Notes: generated by a model from the sequence alone, not told the origin. Positions 36,172 through 45,622 are shown, counted from the first letter of the stretch. The stretch is DNA of 64,000 bases from a bacterium (GCA_016124945.1 WGMT01000006.1:62001-126000), one strand, 5' to 3'. Numbers and translations are program-made.

Positions 36172-37590
36172 ATGAGCGCACGTTCGCTTCCTCGCGACGC
36201 AACGCCCTTCTACCGAGACACACGCTTTTTAGCGATTATTGCTCAAGTCCTGTTTGCAATTGCCATTGTCCTAATTTTGGGATTCTTTATTCGTAATATG
36301 ATCCTCGGGCTTCAGGCCAGCAACATTCCACTGGGATGGGGGTTTTTGCAGCAAGAGGCCGGTTTCGCCATCGCTGAAGGACCAACCTTTGCGCCGTCGG
36401 ACACCTATCTTCAGGCGTATATAGTGGGTGTGACGAATACGCTGCGTGTTGCAGTGAGCGGTGTTGTGTTGGCAACGCTGTTGGGGTTGTTTGTGGGGCT
36501 GGCACGTCTTTCGAACAACTGGCTTGTGCGCACTCTGGCCGTCGGCTACATTGATCTGATTCGCAATACGCCTCTGTTGGTACAACTCTTCTTCTGGTAC
36601 TTCGCCGTTATTCTGAAACTGCCCGATGTACAGGAAAGCATCACGATCCCCGGCCTGGGTTTCTTGAGCAACCGTGGCACCGCCTTCACGTGGTTCTACG
36701 TCTCCGACGTAGGGCGCATCTGGCTGTACTGGTTGCTGGGCGCGTTGATCCTGGCCGTCGTCGTCGCCGTGGTACGGCGGCAGCAGTTGAACCGTCTAGG
36801 ACGGGTGGGTACGACGTTGACATGGGCAGTTCCGACCTTCCTGGCCGTGGCTGTGATTGGCTACTTTGTCACCGGCGCAACCACATCTCTGCCCGAAAAT
36901 GTCGCCTATGAACTACGTCGTGGCGACCGGGGTACACTCTTTGTCGATGCCAACGGCGACGGCGATTACACCGCCAATGTGGATCGGCTGCTTGCCTATG
37001 TGCCCGTGACTCTGCTCGGCGACGGCGGCAGCGAACTGGGGACAACGGTCACTGACGCCGACGGCGAATTCCGCTTCTTCGAACTTGAACCCGGCACCGC
37101 CATATCTTGGGAAACCCCTGCACCGCTGGTAATGAGTCGCCCTGAAATTCAGGGGTTCAACTTCCGCGGCGGGCTGAGCCTTTCCCCCGAATTCTTTGCG
37201 CTACTCCTGGGATTGGTCATCTATACCGGTGCCTTTATCGCCGAAATCGTACGCGCCGGGATCAACGCCGTCGCCAAAGGACAGTGGGAAGCCAGCCGTG
37301 CCCTTGGCTTCACCGCCGGGCAGACATTGCGCATGATCGTGCTGCCGCAAGCACTGCGTGTCATCATCCCACCGATGACCAGTCAGTATCTCAACCTCAC
37401 CAAAAATTCCAGCTTGGCGATTGCGGTTGGCTACCCCGATCTGTTTAATGTATCGCGCACCATGTTCAACCAATCCGGCGCGGCCATTCAGGTCTTCATC
37501 ATGATTATGTCCACATACCTCACTATCAGCCTGTTGACCTCTCTCTTTATGAATTGGTATAACAAGCGGGTTGCACTGGTGGAAAGGTAA
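36172..37590 (+). CDS. Polar amino-acid ABC permease (AapQ-like) with inserted SdrD-B-like domain
   Basis: A 472-residue inner-membrane permease. N-terminal membrane segments and the PAAT motif YIDLIRNTPLLVQLFFWYF, then late segments starting LSLSPEFFALLLGLVIYTGAFIAEIVRAGI and the ATPase-contact EAA loop EASRALGFTAGQ. The extracytoplasmic loop before FNFRGGLSLSPE holds an extra domain of about 70 residues (about 250-318): RGTLFVDANGDGDY ... VPVTLLGDG ... TTVTDADGEFRFFELEPG. That is the pattern of SdrD B-type/Cna-B-like beta domains of surface proteins. I know of no AapQ with this. ATG at 36172 follows AAGGAG. It works with the second permease and the ATPase downstream. Confidence 0.85.
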   Translation: MSARSLPRDATPFYRDTRFLAIIAQVLFAIAIVLILGFFIRNMILGLQASNIPLGWGFLQQEAGFAIAEGPTFAPSDTYLQAYIVGVTNTLRVAVSGVVLATLLGLFVGLARLSNNWLVRTLAVGYIDLIRNTPLLVQLFFWYFAVILKLPDVQESITIPGLGFLSNRGTAFTWFYVSDVGRIWLYWLLGALILAVVVAVVRRQQLNRLGRVGTTLTWAVPTFLAVAVIGYFVTGATTSLPENVAYELRRGDRGTLFVDANGDGDYTANVDRLLAYVPVTLLGDGGSELGTTVTDADGEFRFFELEPGTAISWETPAPLVMSRPEIQGFNFRGGLSLSPEFFALLLGLVIYTGAFIAEIVRAGINAVAKGQWEASRALGFTAGQTLRMIVLPQALRVIIPPMTSQYLNLTKNSSLAIAVGYPDLFNVSRTMFNQSGAAIQVFIMIMSTYLTISLLTSLFMNWYNKRVALVER

Positions 37591-37595
37591 AGACG

Positions 37596-38864
37596 ATGGC
37601 ACGTTCACAGATCAAGGCAAGCCCCGTTTGGGTCAACAGGCATCATCCGAGTCCTGCACAAAAGCCGCCGACCACTGAAACAGGGGTGCTGGGCTGGTTG
37701 CGTAGCAACCTCTTCAGCAGCATCTTCAATTCGATCCTAACACTGGTGTCGGCGGTTGTGCTTTATTGGGTTGTGACTAATTTCCTGCGTTGGGTCTTCT
37801 TCGACGCCTTTTGGGATCCGGTATGGGTGAACCGTAAACTGCTTGCGGTGGGCACCTACCCGGCTGATCAATTGTGGCAGCCTGCGCTGCTGTTGGCGAT
37901 TGTGTGTGTGCTCTTTGGGCTGAGTAGCGCTCTTTGGGGGGGCATCATACGCAGTGTGAGCATGGGCGTGGCAGCGCTCTTACTGCTCTTCGCTGTGCTC
38001 CCTGTGGGTATTCAGGCACAGATTTACATGGGGATCAGCCTGGCGTTGCTGATTGCCTCCTACGTCATCGGTCTGCGTGCTGTTGTGCCGACACGCTGGT
38101 TGGTGGGGGCGTGGCTGCTCAGTATCCCACTGGCGCTGATCCTGCTCAAAGGTGGCGTAGAGGTGCGTTCGCTTGGCTATGGCTTCTTCTTCGCACAACC
38201 TGTACAAGCCAACGCCTATGGTGGATTGCTGCTCACCGTCCTGTTGACGGTGGTGGGGATCACCTTCAGCTTCCCGTTGGGGTTGGCCCTCGCGCTAGGA
38301 CGGCGTAGTTCGCTACCCGTGGTGAAGTACTTCTGCATCGCCTACATCGAGTTGATCCGCGGTGTGCCGCTGATTTCGATTCTCTTCATGGCGATGATCG
38401 TGTTGCCGCTGTTCCTACCGTTGGGCATGCCGAGCCCTACGAATGTCACCCGCGCCATGGTGGGGATTACGCTTTTCAGTGCTGCGTACTTGGCTGAGAA
38501 TGTGCGTGGGGGTCTGCAATCTGTCCCTAAAGGGCAGTATGAAGCGGCGGATGCCCTCGGCTTAAGTACCTTCAATAAGTATCGGCTGATTGTGCTGCCT
38601 CAGGCGTTGCGAGCGGTGATCCCAGCCATTGTCGGCCAGTTCATCGCCCTCTTCAAAGACACGTCCTTGGTGGCGCTGGTAGGATTGGTGGACTTGCTGG
38701 GGATTGCCCGTTCCATCATTCAGCAGCCGGCGTGGGTGAACACACCGGGCGGTATCACCACCGAAATGTACGTGGCAATTGCCATCATTTTCTTTGTCTT
38801 CAGCTATGGAATGAGCTGGGCCAGCCGCCAATTGGAATCGCGGCTCGGCGTTGGTACACGCTAA
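37596..38864 (+). CDS. Polar amino-acid ABC permease (AapM-like)
   Basis: A 422-residue permease, partner of the preceding one. A long N-terminal part carries extra membrane segments (residues about 40-210), followed by the conserved PAAT permease core: FCIAYIELIRGVPLISILFMAMIVLPLF and the EAA loop EAADALGLSTFNKYRLIVLPQALRAVIP. It begins five bases after the first permease gene, with AAAGG upstream, so it is co-translated. Together they form the channel for amino acids delivered by the binding protein. Confidence 0.88.
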   Translation: MARSQIKASPVWVNRHHPSPAQKPPTTETGVLGWLRSNLFSSIFNSILTLVSAVVLYWVVTNFLRWVFFDAFWDPVWVNRKLLAVGTYPADQLWQPALLLAIVCVLFGLSSALWGGIIRSVSMGVAALLLLFAVLPVGIQAQIYMGISLALLIASYVIGLRAVVPTRWLVGAWLLSIPLALILLKGGVEVRSLGYGFFFAQPVQANAYGGLLLTVLLTVVGITFSFPLGLALALGRRSSLPVVKYFCIAYIELIRGVPLISILFMAMIVLPLFLPLGMPSPTNVTRAMVGITLFSAAYLAENVRGGLQSVPKGQYEAADALGLSTFNKYRLIVLPQALRAVIPAIVGQFIALFKDTSLVALVGLVDLLGIARSIIQQPAWVNTPGGITTEMYVAIAIIFFVFSYGMSWASRQLESRLGVGTR

Positions 38865-38882
38865 CCTCACCAGGAGTGAACT

Positions 38883-39632
38883 ATGTCTGGTCACGCAAGT
38901 TCAGAAGAGATCATTATCTGTAAAGACGTAAACAAGTGGTATGGCGATTACCATGCCCTGCGCAATGTTAGCCTCACGGTGAAAAAGCGAGAAGTGGTGG
39001 TGGTGATCGGCCCGTCCGGCTCCGGGAAATCGACCTTCATCCGCTGTATCAATCGGCTGGAGGAGCACCAATCCGGTGAGATCGCGGTCGACGGTATTCC
39101 GTTGACCCACGATGTACGCAACATCGAGCAGATTCGATCGGAGACGGGCATGGTCTTTCAGCAATTCAACCTCTTCCCGCACCTCACCGTCATAGAAAAC
39201 ATTACGCTGGCGCCGATCCATGTGCGCAAGAAGCGCAAACCCGAGGCCGAACAGAAGGCGATGGAACTGCTGGAACGTGTCGGCATCCCCGAACAGGCCA
39301 AAAAGTATCCCGGCCAGCTTTCGGGTGGGCAGCAACAGCGCGTGGCCATTGCCCGATCTCTGGCCATGGAACCCAAGATCATGCTCTTCGACGAGCCGAC
39401 GTCGGCGCTCGATCCGGAGATGATCAAAGAGGTGCTCGATGTGATGCAAGAGCTAGCCGAAAGCGGCATGACCATGCTGGTGGTCACCCACGAAATGGGC
39501 TTTGCCAAAGAAGTGGCCGATCGCATCGTCTTTATGGACGCCGGCGAAGTGGTGGAAGTGGGCACGCCTGAGCATTTCTTCACCGCCCCCCAGCACGAAC
39601 GCACCAAACTCTTCCTCAGCCAGATCTTGTAG
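38883..39632 (+). CDS. Polar amino-acid ABC importer ATPase (GlnQ/AapP-like)
   Basis: A 249-residue ATPase with Walker [11 protein letters not shown]-loop MVFQQFNLF, signature LSGGQQQR, Walker [15 protein letters not shown] and switch His (VVTHEMG) all present. The GlnQ-type FNLFPHLTV sequence marks the polar amino-acid family. It is 18 bases after the second permease gene and is the last gene of the importer operon, ended by a strong terminator. Confidence 0.93.
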   Translation: MSGHASSEEIIICKDVNKWYGDYHALRNVSLTVKKREVVVVIGPSGSGKSTFIRCINRLEEHQSGEIAVDGIPLTHDVRNIEQIRSETGMVFQQFNLFPHLTVIENITLAPIHVRKKRKPEAEQKAMELLERVGIPEQAKKYPGQLSGGQQQRVAIARSLAMEPKIMLFDEPTSALDPEMIKEVLDVMQELAESGMTMLVVTHEMGFAKEVADRIVFMDAGEVVEVGTPEHFFTAPQHERTKLFLSQIL

Positions 39633-39639
39633 ATGTTTA

Positions 39640-39679
39640 AAAAAGACGCCGACCTAGCTGCCCAGGTCGGCGTCTTTTT
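39640..39679. terminator. Rho-independent terminator of the amino-acid importer operon
   Basis: A perfect 16-bp stem (39640-39655 and 39664-39679; AAAAAGACGCCGACCT) with an eight-base loop ending in a T-run. The A-run on the other side makes it usable for the convergent vapBC operon too; the VapC stop codon overlaps its right edge. Confidence 0.93.
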
Positions 39680-40088
39680 ACTTGCTTATGACAAGTACTG
39701 TGTCAGTCTTAACAAAATCATCACCTTTACACAACAACGGTTCGCTCATTACTTTTGCAAGTGCATAAGCAAAGCAATCTCCGTAGTTCAGACCCGCTGG
39801 ATGTCGTCCTCTCCCATACATTCGGTACGCCAAACGGGCCGTGAATGCCTGTTCTGCGGTAACTGATTCTACCCGGATCTGAGCGCATTCCAACAACAAA
39901 TCCAGCTTTTCGCCACCTGGTAACCCATAACGTGTTTCGATAACAATGGCTGTTTCAAGTAGCGAAGCAGCAGAAACTAACCTTGTCGTATCTACTGCAA
40001 TTGATTCAGCAAAAAATGCAGCATCCTCTTCGTTTGACAGGATAGCAATCAATGCCGATGAATCAATGACCATTGTTGGGTAGACCAT
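39678..40088 (-). CDS. vapC: PIN-domain toxin VapC
   Basis: A 136-residue PIN-domain ribonuclease. Acidic metal ligands are visible: Asp in MVIDSSALIAIL, Glu in SLLETAIVIE, and Asp in NYGDCFAYALAK with the final KGDDF. VapC toxins cleave tRNA or rRNA when released from VapB. The start (40088, or an ATG five codons later at 40073) lies inside the vapB reading frame, giving a 26-base overlap. The stop codon touches the terminator of the convergent importer operon. Confidence 0.9.
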   Translation of the reverse strand: MVYPTMVIDSSALIAILSNEEDAAFFAESIAVDTTRLVSAASLLETAIVIETRYGLPGGEKLDLLLECAQIRVESVTAEQAFTARLAYRMYGRGRHPAGLNYGDCFAYALAKVMSEPLLCKGDDFVKTDTVLVISK

Positions 40089-40329
40089 GGTGGTCGTAAC
40101 TTAAGATATCGTCCGCTTTTCGGCTATCTTGGACAGTCAGTTGTGCACATTCCTGTCCAATTCGCAGTAGTTGAACAGCGAGATCACCTCTATTAGCCGT
40201 TTGCATTTTCTGGCGCTCCAGGCGTTCTCTAATGGCAGCTTCAATCGCTTCGGGCAGACTCTCACCCGTGTACGCTATTAGTTCTTGGGCTAGTTGCTCA
40301 ACTTCAGGGCTGTTAATCTGTATCGTCAT
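40063..40329 (-). CDS. vapB: VapB-type antitoxin
   Basis: An 88-residue antitoxin with an N-terminal DNA-binding half (MTIQINSPEVEQLAQELIAYTGESLPEAIEAAIRERL) of the PSK/Rv0623-like VapB group and a C-terminal part that would wrap VapC. The ATG is not preceded by a strong ribosome site. It overlaps vapC by 26 bases, ensuring coupled expression; the complex normally represses its own promoter. Confidence 0.85.
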   Translation of the reverse strand: MTIQINSPEVEQLAQELIAYTGESLPEAIEAAIRERLERQKMQTANRGDLAVQLLRIGQECAQLTVQDSRKADDILSYDHHGLPNNGH

Positions 40330-40419
40330 TTACTTGCTCATTCGGTAAAGTATTCACATAACGCAAGTATACGGCAGTAGTAGTTGTTCTTCAACCCTGT
40401 TTTTACTACTGGATTGATT

Positions 40420-41850
40420 TCATGGGCTAGGAATGGTGAGCACTGCGCCGGCGACAATGGCCTGTGTGTCGGCAGGGGACAGGTTATTGATTGCCAACAG
40501 TGCTTCGACGGTGACACCGTAGAGCGCCGCAATCGATTCGACGGTCTGCCCAGGCTGAACGGTATGGGTAAGCAGCGACGGCGTGGGTGTTACACCTGTC
40601 TGGAAGTCAGGTGTCGGTGTGGGGGCCATCGTGGGATCAACCGTAGACGGCGTCGTACTGTCCGCGCTGATCGGCTCCATCACAAAGGTGACGGCCAGGG
40701 TGACGGCAACTTCTACCTGCGACGGCGTATCCGATCCCAGAGGCAGAAAGGCGGTGTCATCGAGCAGGTTTAAGCAGCTACCTGTCACCGGCACAGCGGC
40801 CACATTTTCCGACACCGAGAGCACAGGCCCCAGCCGTACGTTGAGGACAGTTGCCATGGGTTCGGCGCGACCCCGTGCGGCAAGGATTGCGGCGCGCAAC
40901 GCTTCAACCTCCAACGCGGCACAGTCGGCCACACCGTATTGGACAGCCAGATCGACGACGCGCACATTGGGGTTGCCCGCCAACCGATTCAACCCATCGT
41001 TGAGGAATGTAGTGAGATTGGCCGGCTGCCGGTAGATGAAGCGCACCTCGCCGATTACGCTCGATCCATCCGGGCGGCGGCTGAAGGGGATCACACGCAC
41101 ATCTTCCAGGGGCACCCCGGTGGCCTGAAGCGTTGATACAACCTGCTGCAACTCGACTTCGGTTACCGGGCGCACAGATCCACTGCTGGGATCGACCGGG
41201 GCACCGGCGATGTAGAGCCGCACCCGTGCCCGGTCTGGTGCAGCAGTGGCGACCCCACGGCCCAACATGGTGATTGTCCGTGAGGCCGTGCCGGTGATGA
41301 CACGGCTGACACCAATCGCTTCGCCACCGGAGACGATGGCCGTGGCTGTTGGCGACAAGAGCGCATCAGGGATGGGCGTCGGCGGCAAGGACGGATCCGG
41401 CGTGGGCGTGGGCGGCGGTGCAGGCGAATAGTTTGGGTCAACTGTGATGTTTTCGGCGAACCTTTCAACATAGTTGCCATCGTTCTGCACCACACGCAGG
41501 CGCAGTGTGTAGACGTCGGGCTGGATCAACGTTGTGTCCCAGAAGCCTAGTTCGCCGTTGAACACTTCTTCGGTGCCTTGCTCGAACAGGGTGTAGCTGC
41601 TGTCGTCGGCGTCGCGGGGTTTGAAGAAGAGTTCGTAGCGCTGGAAATTGCCTACAGTGGCCGTGCCGTCGATGCGCACAACGCCATTGACGATGCTGCC
41701 GCTGCTAGGCGATGTGATGGCGGATTCGGCCTGCGCCAATGCTCGTTGCACAGGCATGGCCGGCCATGCACTCCAGGCCAGTGCAGCCACAACCAACGCC
41801 AGCACGGCCAGAAAGAAACGGTTTTGGAACAACGGTCGGGAAGAATGCAT
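40420..41850 (-). CDS. Exported SIMPL-domain protein with C-terminal LysM
   Basis: A 476-residue protein. Signal peptide (hydrophobic residues about 11-30), an Ig-like beta domain (about 42-140; ITSPSSGSIVNGVVRIDGTA), a Pro-Thr linker, a SIMPL/DUF541 domain (about 185-385; ITMLGRGVATAAPDRARVRLYI), a second Pro-Thr linker and a LysM domain (about 428-474; HTVQPGQTVESIAALYGVTVEALLAINNL). LysM binds peptidoglycan, anchoring it to the wall. SIMPL proteins occur widely as periplasmic stress-related proteins with no established activity. ACGAGGTG precedes the start. Confidence 0.85.
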   Translation of the reverse strand: MHSSRPLFQNRFFLAVLALVVAALAWSAWPAMPVQRALAQAESAITSPSSGSIVNGVVRIDGTATVGNFQRYELFFKPRDADDSSYTLFEQGTEEVFNGELGFWDTTLIQPDVYTLRLRVVQNDGNYVERFAENITVDPNYSPAPPPTPTPDPSLPPTPIPDALLSPTATAIVSGGEAIGVSRVITGTASRTITMLGRGVATAAPDRARVRLYIAGAPVDPSSGSVRPVTEVELQQVVSTLQATGVPLEDVRVIPFSRRPDGSSVIGEVRFIYRQPANLTTFLNDGLNRLAGNPNVRVVDLAVQYGVADCAALEVEALRAAILAARGRAEPMATVLNVRLGPVLSVSENVAAVPVTGSCLNLLDDTAFLPLGSDTPSQVEVAVTLAVTFVMEPISADSTTPSTVDPTMAPTPTPDFQTGVTPTPSLLTHTVQPGQTVESIAALYGVTVEALLAINNLSPADTQAIVAGAVLTIPSP

Positions 41851-41896
41851 GGATCACCTCGTAAAACTCAAGTCGATGAGCAAGAAAGAGAATCGA

Positions 41897-42634
41897 TTAT
41901 GATTCGAGCAGTGCATGTGCCTGGCCGAAGACGTTGTCCATCATCTCCGGCGTGAGGACGCCCGTCTGCGTGTTCTGGCGGCTGGGATGATAACAGGTGA
42001 GCAGGTGCGGCAGTGGACTGAGCGAATCTGCGCCGTCGCCAAACATTTCACCGCCAAGGACGTTAAGATCGTAGTGTCTGCCGTGGCCGAAGTCGAGGCG
42101 CGGGATTGCGTATCCTTGTGCTCGTAGCGTGCGCAGCGTCTGGTCGAATGCGATCTGCCCCAGCGTGACAACGATGTGGATCTGGTCCAACAAGGCCAAC
42201 TCGCGGATCAAGTAGGGTCGACAATTTTCTAGTTCGTCGGGTTTAGGGCGATTTTGCGGCGGCGCACAGCGGCCAACACAGGTGATGTAGCAACCGTGTA
42301 GTCGGAGGCCGTCGCCACGGTGTGTGGACGTGGGCCGGTTGGCGAAGCCGGCGCGGTGGAGCGCAGCATAGAGGAAATCGCCCGAGCCGTCGCCCGTGAA
42401 GACACGCCCGGTGCGGTTGGCGCCGTGCGCGCCGGGGGCCAATCCTACCAGCAGTAGGCGGGCATTGGGGTCGCCGAACCCGGTGATGGGCTTGCCCCAG
42501 TAGGTTTCGTCCTGGTAGGCCCGGCGTTTGGTGCGCGCCACCTCTTCGCGCCACTCAACCAGGCGCGGACAGGCCGTGCAGTTTACGATCTCGGCGTTCA
42601 GTTGTTCGAGTTGCGGCCTGTCTTGGTTGTTCAT
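41897..42634 (-). CDS. Uracil-DNA glycosylase, family 5 (UdgB)
   Basis: A 245-residue DNA repair enzyme that removes uracil from DNA. Motif A is GLAPGAHGANRTGRVFTGD and the late motif is HPSRQNTQTG, both diagnostic of family 5 rather than families 1-4. Iron-sulfur cysteines appear as CTACPRL near the N-terminus, CVGRCAPP and further Cys in the middle. It is single-copy here with no other repair gene adjacent. Confidence 0.92.
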   Translation of the reverse strand: MNNQDRPQLEQLNAEIVNCTACPRLVEWREEVARTKRRAYQDETYWGKPITGFGDPNARLLLVGLAPGAHGANRTGRVFTGDGSGDFLYAALHRAGFANRPTSTHRGDGLRLHGCYITCVGRCAPPQNRPKPDELENCRPYLIRELALLDQIHIVVTLGQIAFDQTLRTLRAQGYAIPRLDFGHGRHYDLNVLGGEMFGDGADSLSPLPHLLTCYHPSRQNTQTGVLTPEMMDNVFGQAHALLES

Positions 42635-42654
42635 GGCGGCTCTTCAACGCACAA

Positions 42655-42712
42655 AACCGTGTTGTGTGTTCCACTGCGTAGTGTTCGCGCAGGGTGGACA
42701 CACAACACGGTT
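42655..42712 (-). terminator. Hairpin downstream of the GguC-like gene
   Basis: Arms 42655-42674 and 42694-42712 pair over 19 bp with one bulged base (AACCGTGTTGTGTG core). It lies between the minus-strand GguC-like gene and the minus-strand glycosylase gene. No T-run. Confidence 0.55.
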
Positions 42713-42748
42713 GAACGATACGGCTGTTGTCCTAACTTAGCCGATCAA

Positions 42749-43750
42749 TTATAACACACGCACCGAGACAAGCCGGTTGGGCTGTGGATCGGCAATCAAT
42801 GGATTGCGCAACGGACGCCCAAAACCCGGCGCTGTGATCTCGAAGACATCGCCGGGCTGTGTCTGCACGCCGGCGGCGAAGCTCAGCGTCGCCGTGCCGT
42901 AGAAGTGGCAGTGGACATCGCCGGGGCTGCGGAAATGGGCGTACTTGAAGTGATGGTGCTCAATGTTGGCAAAGGTGTGGGTCATGTTGGCTTCGCCGGT
43001 GAGGAAGGGCGCTGCCCACACTTCCTTGCCGTCGCGCACGATGCGCACCGTGCCTTCGATAGACGGCGGCGGATCGCCAATACGTAGCTCTGGCCCGAAC
43101 GAAGATTGGCGTAGCTTCGAGTGGGCCAAATAGAGATAATTCTGCCGTTCAAGGACATGATCGGCGTACTCGTTGCCCAGGGCAAAGCCCACACGCAACA
43201 CCTCGCCCCCGTCACCGATGACGTAGAGGCCGACGACTTCTGCTTCGTCGCCGCCGTCAAGTGCGAAAGATGGCAACGTAATCGGCTGTTCGGGCGGCAC
43301 GATCCAACGGCCGTCGCCTTTGTAGAACCACTCCGGCTGAGCGCCAATTTCACCGGGGGCGGGGCGTCCACCTTCGAGCCCCATGCGGAACATCTTCATG
43401 GAATCGGTGAGGCTATCGGCTTCGGCCTGAAGTTTGGCGTGCATGGCATCACGCGCCTGTGCGCTACCCAAGTGATCGAGGCCGGTGCCGCTGATGATGC
43501 AATGCGCCGGATCGGGGTGATCCAGCGGCGGCAGCAGCCGTTTCTCGGCGATAACAACGTCATAGTCGACGCGCTCGTCACCGACACTTGCCGTGACGAG
43601 CGCCGCCAACGTCTGTCCACCGCGGTGGGCGGAGAGGGCTAGATCGTAGACCCGTTCCACGTTCCGCAGCACGCGCAGCGTGTTTCCTGCTTCATCCACC
43701 AATCCCACCCGTCGGTTCCCGTCGGTGTGGAGGAATTGTACGAGACGCAT
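42749..43750 (-). CDS. GguC/AraD1-type fumarylacetoacetate-hydrolase-family protein
   Basis: A 333-residue protein of the FAH superfamily with the GguC/AraD1 motif SGTGLDHLGSAQARDAMH, the metal-binding region GLEGGRPAPGEIG and a late GNEYADHVLERQNYLYLAHSKLR. Known AraD1 proteins act as 2-keto-3-deoxy-L-arabinonate dehydratases in non-phosphorylative pentose breakdown; others have no assigned activity. No arabinose operon is adjacent. Both flanks carry hairpins or heptamer repeats. Confidence 0.82.
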   Translation of the reverse strand: MRLVQFLHTDGNRRVGLVDEAGNTLRVLRNVERVYDLALSAHRGGQTLAALVTASVGDERVDYDVVIAEKRLLPPLDHPDPAHCIISGTGLDHLGSAQARDAMHAKLQAEADSLTDSMKMFRMGLEGGRPAPGEIGAQPEWFYKGDGRWIVPPEQPITLPSFALDGGDEAEVVGLYVIGDGGEVLRVGFALGNEYADHVLERQNYLYLAHSKLRQSSFGPELRIGDPPPSIEGTVRIVRDGKEVWAAPFLTGEANMTHTFANIEHHHFKYAHFRSPGDVHCHFYGTATLSFAAGVQTQPGDVFEITAPGFGRPLRNPLIADPQPNRLVSVRVL

Positions 43751-43767
43751 GGTGTTGTCCTTTGTGG

Positions 43768-43817
43768 AAGACGACCGACGACAGGACAGAAAACGGTCGT
43801 CGGTCGTCCGTCGTCTT
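43768..43817 (-). repeat. GACGACC heptamer inverted repeat
   Basis: Left block AAGACGACCGACGAC (43768-43782) pairs with right block 43795-43817, which has one extra GGACGAC heptamer, so the arms differ by exactly one unit. It lies five bases downstream of the PA14 protein's stop codon (minus strand). Confidence 0.85.
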
Positions 43818-43822
43818 GTTAC

Positions 43823-45622
43823 TTACCGTGGCTCCCACTTTATCGCGTCCCAGGCGATGAGGCGCGAAAGGTACTGTTCGTGGGTGACATCGGCCAGGGA
43901 GACGTAATCTTCCTGGTTGCCGCGGAAGGTGTAGGTGCCGAGCGAGACCCAACGGTTGCCATTGGTAGATTGGTTGACGGACTTTTGGGTGTAGCCGCCG
44001 GCATGTGAGACCCAGTAGCGGGCGTTGCTGGTGGTGCTGTATCGCTCAGGAATGTAGACGAAGACTTCGTAGCGACCATTGGGCACAAGCTGCGCATACC
44101 AGCGTCCCCAGTTGTAGCCGCTCTGGGCGCGGTTGTTGTTGCGCGACCAGTTGAGTTGACCGTTGTAGCCTTCGTTGGCGGTTTCCCAGCCACCGGCATT
44201 GCCGCCGCGCACGAAGCCGCTGTCTTGGTTGTCAACGGTGACGGTGTTGCGGCTGGGTGGCTGTGGCGTCGGCGGCACCGGTGTTGGGTGGGTGGGTGTA
44301 GTGCCCAACCGTGCCCACAACAGTTGTGCATTGGCCACCTGGGTGCGCTCGAAGTAGTCCATGCGCACATCAAGTGAGCCGCCGCTGTGGTAGATACGGG
44401 TTTCGTAGGTGGTGCTGGGCTGTTCCTTCCAGGCGTCGATGACCATGCGGCCACCGAGATAAAGCCGCCCGCCGTCGTCGACGGTCATCAGGAAGCGGTA
44501 CCAGCCAACGGGCAGATCGAGCGTTCGCGACCAGCGTGCCGAGAAGTAGTCGTTGTTGATTACGCCTGCCGCAGGGGATCCACCACCCCAGTTGAAGTCG
44601 ACGAAGGGTTCATTGCGCACCACCGTCGGTGCGCCTGAGAGATCGGCGTTGTTCCAATACTCGGCCTTCCATTCAGGGAAGGATGGGGGCGGTGGCTGCT
44701 GACCGTCGATGCGCTCCCAACTCAGTTGGGCGGTGGCGTTCTGGCTACGCTCGAAGTACTCCATCTGCACGGTGACGGGGCCGCCGGGCAGATAGATGTC
44801 ACCGGTGTAGGCGGTGGGGCCTTGTTCTTTCCAGGCGTCGATCAGCGTGTGCCCGTTGACAAAGAGCCGTCCACCGTCGTCAACCACCATGCGGAAGCGG
44901 TAGTTGCCCGCCGGTAGATCGACGGAACGGGTCCAACGTGCCGAGAAGAGATCGGGCTGCACTTGCGGTGCCGGGCTGCCGGTTCCCCAGTTGTAGTCGA
45001 TGGCCTGTTCCTGGCGCGTAAGGACGGGTGGACCGCTAAGTGTGCCGTTGTTGTAGTATTCGGCGCGCCACGGCCCTGTGGACGGGGGCTGCGCCGTGGG
45101 CGTGGCGGTGGGCGGCTGCTGATCCAATTGCCAGGTGAGTTTAGCGGTTGCACCCTCGCCCAGTTCGTAGTATTCCACCACCACCAGGTGATGCCCTGGG
45201 CCGAGGTAGATGACGTTGCTGTAGGTGGTGGGCGGCTGTTCGCGCCAGGCATCAATGATCTGTTGGCCGTCCACCCAGACGCGGATGCCATCGTCGGCGA
45301 CGACGGTGAAGCGGTAGTTGCCGGGTGTCACATCGATGTAGCGAGTCCAGCGCGCTGAGAAATTGTCGCGGTTGACGCCAGGGGCGGGCGCATTGAAGCC
45401 CCAGTCGAAGTCGAGCGCGCTGTCATTGCGCACCACCACGGGCTGCCCGCTCAGGGTGGTGTTGTTCCAAAATTGCGCCTGCCAATAGGGATCGGTATGG
45501 CGAGGTGTCACGTCTTGGGCAAGGGCCGAAGAAGCGCCTGCTGCCGAAAAGAGCAGCGCCAGTAGGCCAAACAGCCACAAGAAGCGTGTCCTTCGGCGGG
45601 GAGCAGAGAGTGGTTTACGCAT
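43823..45622 (-). CDS. Exported protein with three PA14-like domains and a golvesin-type C-terminus
   Basis: A 599-residue exported protein with a signal peptide (hydrophobic residues about 14-35). Three PA14-like repeats follow (about 45-170, 180-300, 310-445), each with VxRxxxAxDFxWGxxxPxxxVxxDxFSARWTR and DDGxRxxVxGxxxxDAWKEQ, the carbohydrate-binding fold of PA14. The C-terminal golvesin-like domain (about 460-599; VDNQDSGFVRGG, YNWGRWYAQL) is a sugar/wall-binding module. The architecture suggests an extracellular adhesin or glycan-binding protein. AGGAGG precedes the start. Confidence 0.88.
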   Translation of the reverse strand: MRKPLSAPRRRTRFLWLFGLLALLFSAAGASSALAQDVTPRHTDPYWQAQFWNNTTLSGQPVVVRNDSALDFDWGFNAPAPGVNRDNFSARWTRYIDVTPGNYRFTVVADDGIRVWVDGQQIIDAWREQPPTTYSNVIYLGPGHHLVVVEYYELGEGATAKLTWQLDQQPPTATPTAQPPSTGPWRAEYYNNGTLSGPPVLTRQEQAIDYNWGTGSPAPQVQPDLFSARWTRSVDLPAGNYRFRMVVDDGGRLFVNGHTLIDAWKEQGPTAYTGDIYLPGGPVTVQMEYFERSQNATAQLSWERIDGQQPPPPSFPEWKAEYWNNADLSGAPTVVRNEPFVDFNWGGGSPAAGVINNDYFSARWSRTLDLPVGWYRFLMTVDDGGRLYLGGRMVIDAWKEQPSTTYETRIYHSGGSLDVRMDYFERTQVANAQLLWARLGTTPTHPTPVPPTPQPPSRNTVTVDNQDSGFVRGGNAGGWETANEGYNGQLNWSRNNNRAQSGYNWGRWYAQLVPNGRYEVFVYIPERYSTTSNARYWVSHAGGYTQKSVNQSTNGNRWVSLGTYTFRGNQEDYVSLADVTHEQYLSRLIAWDAIKWEPR

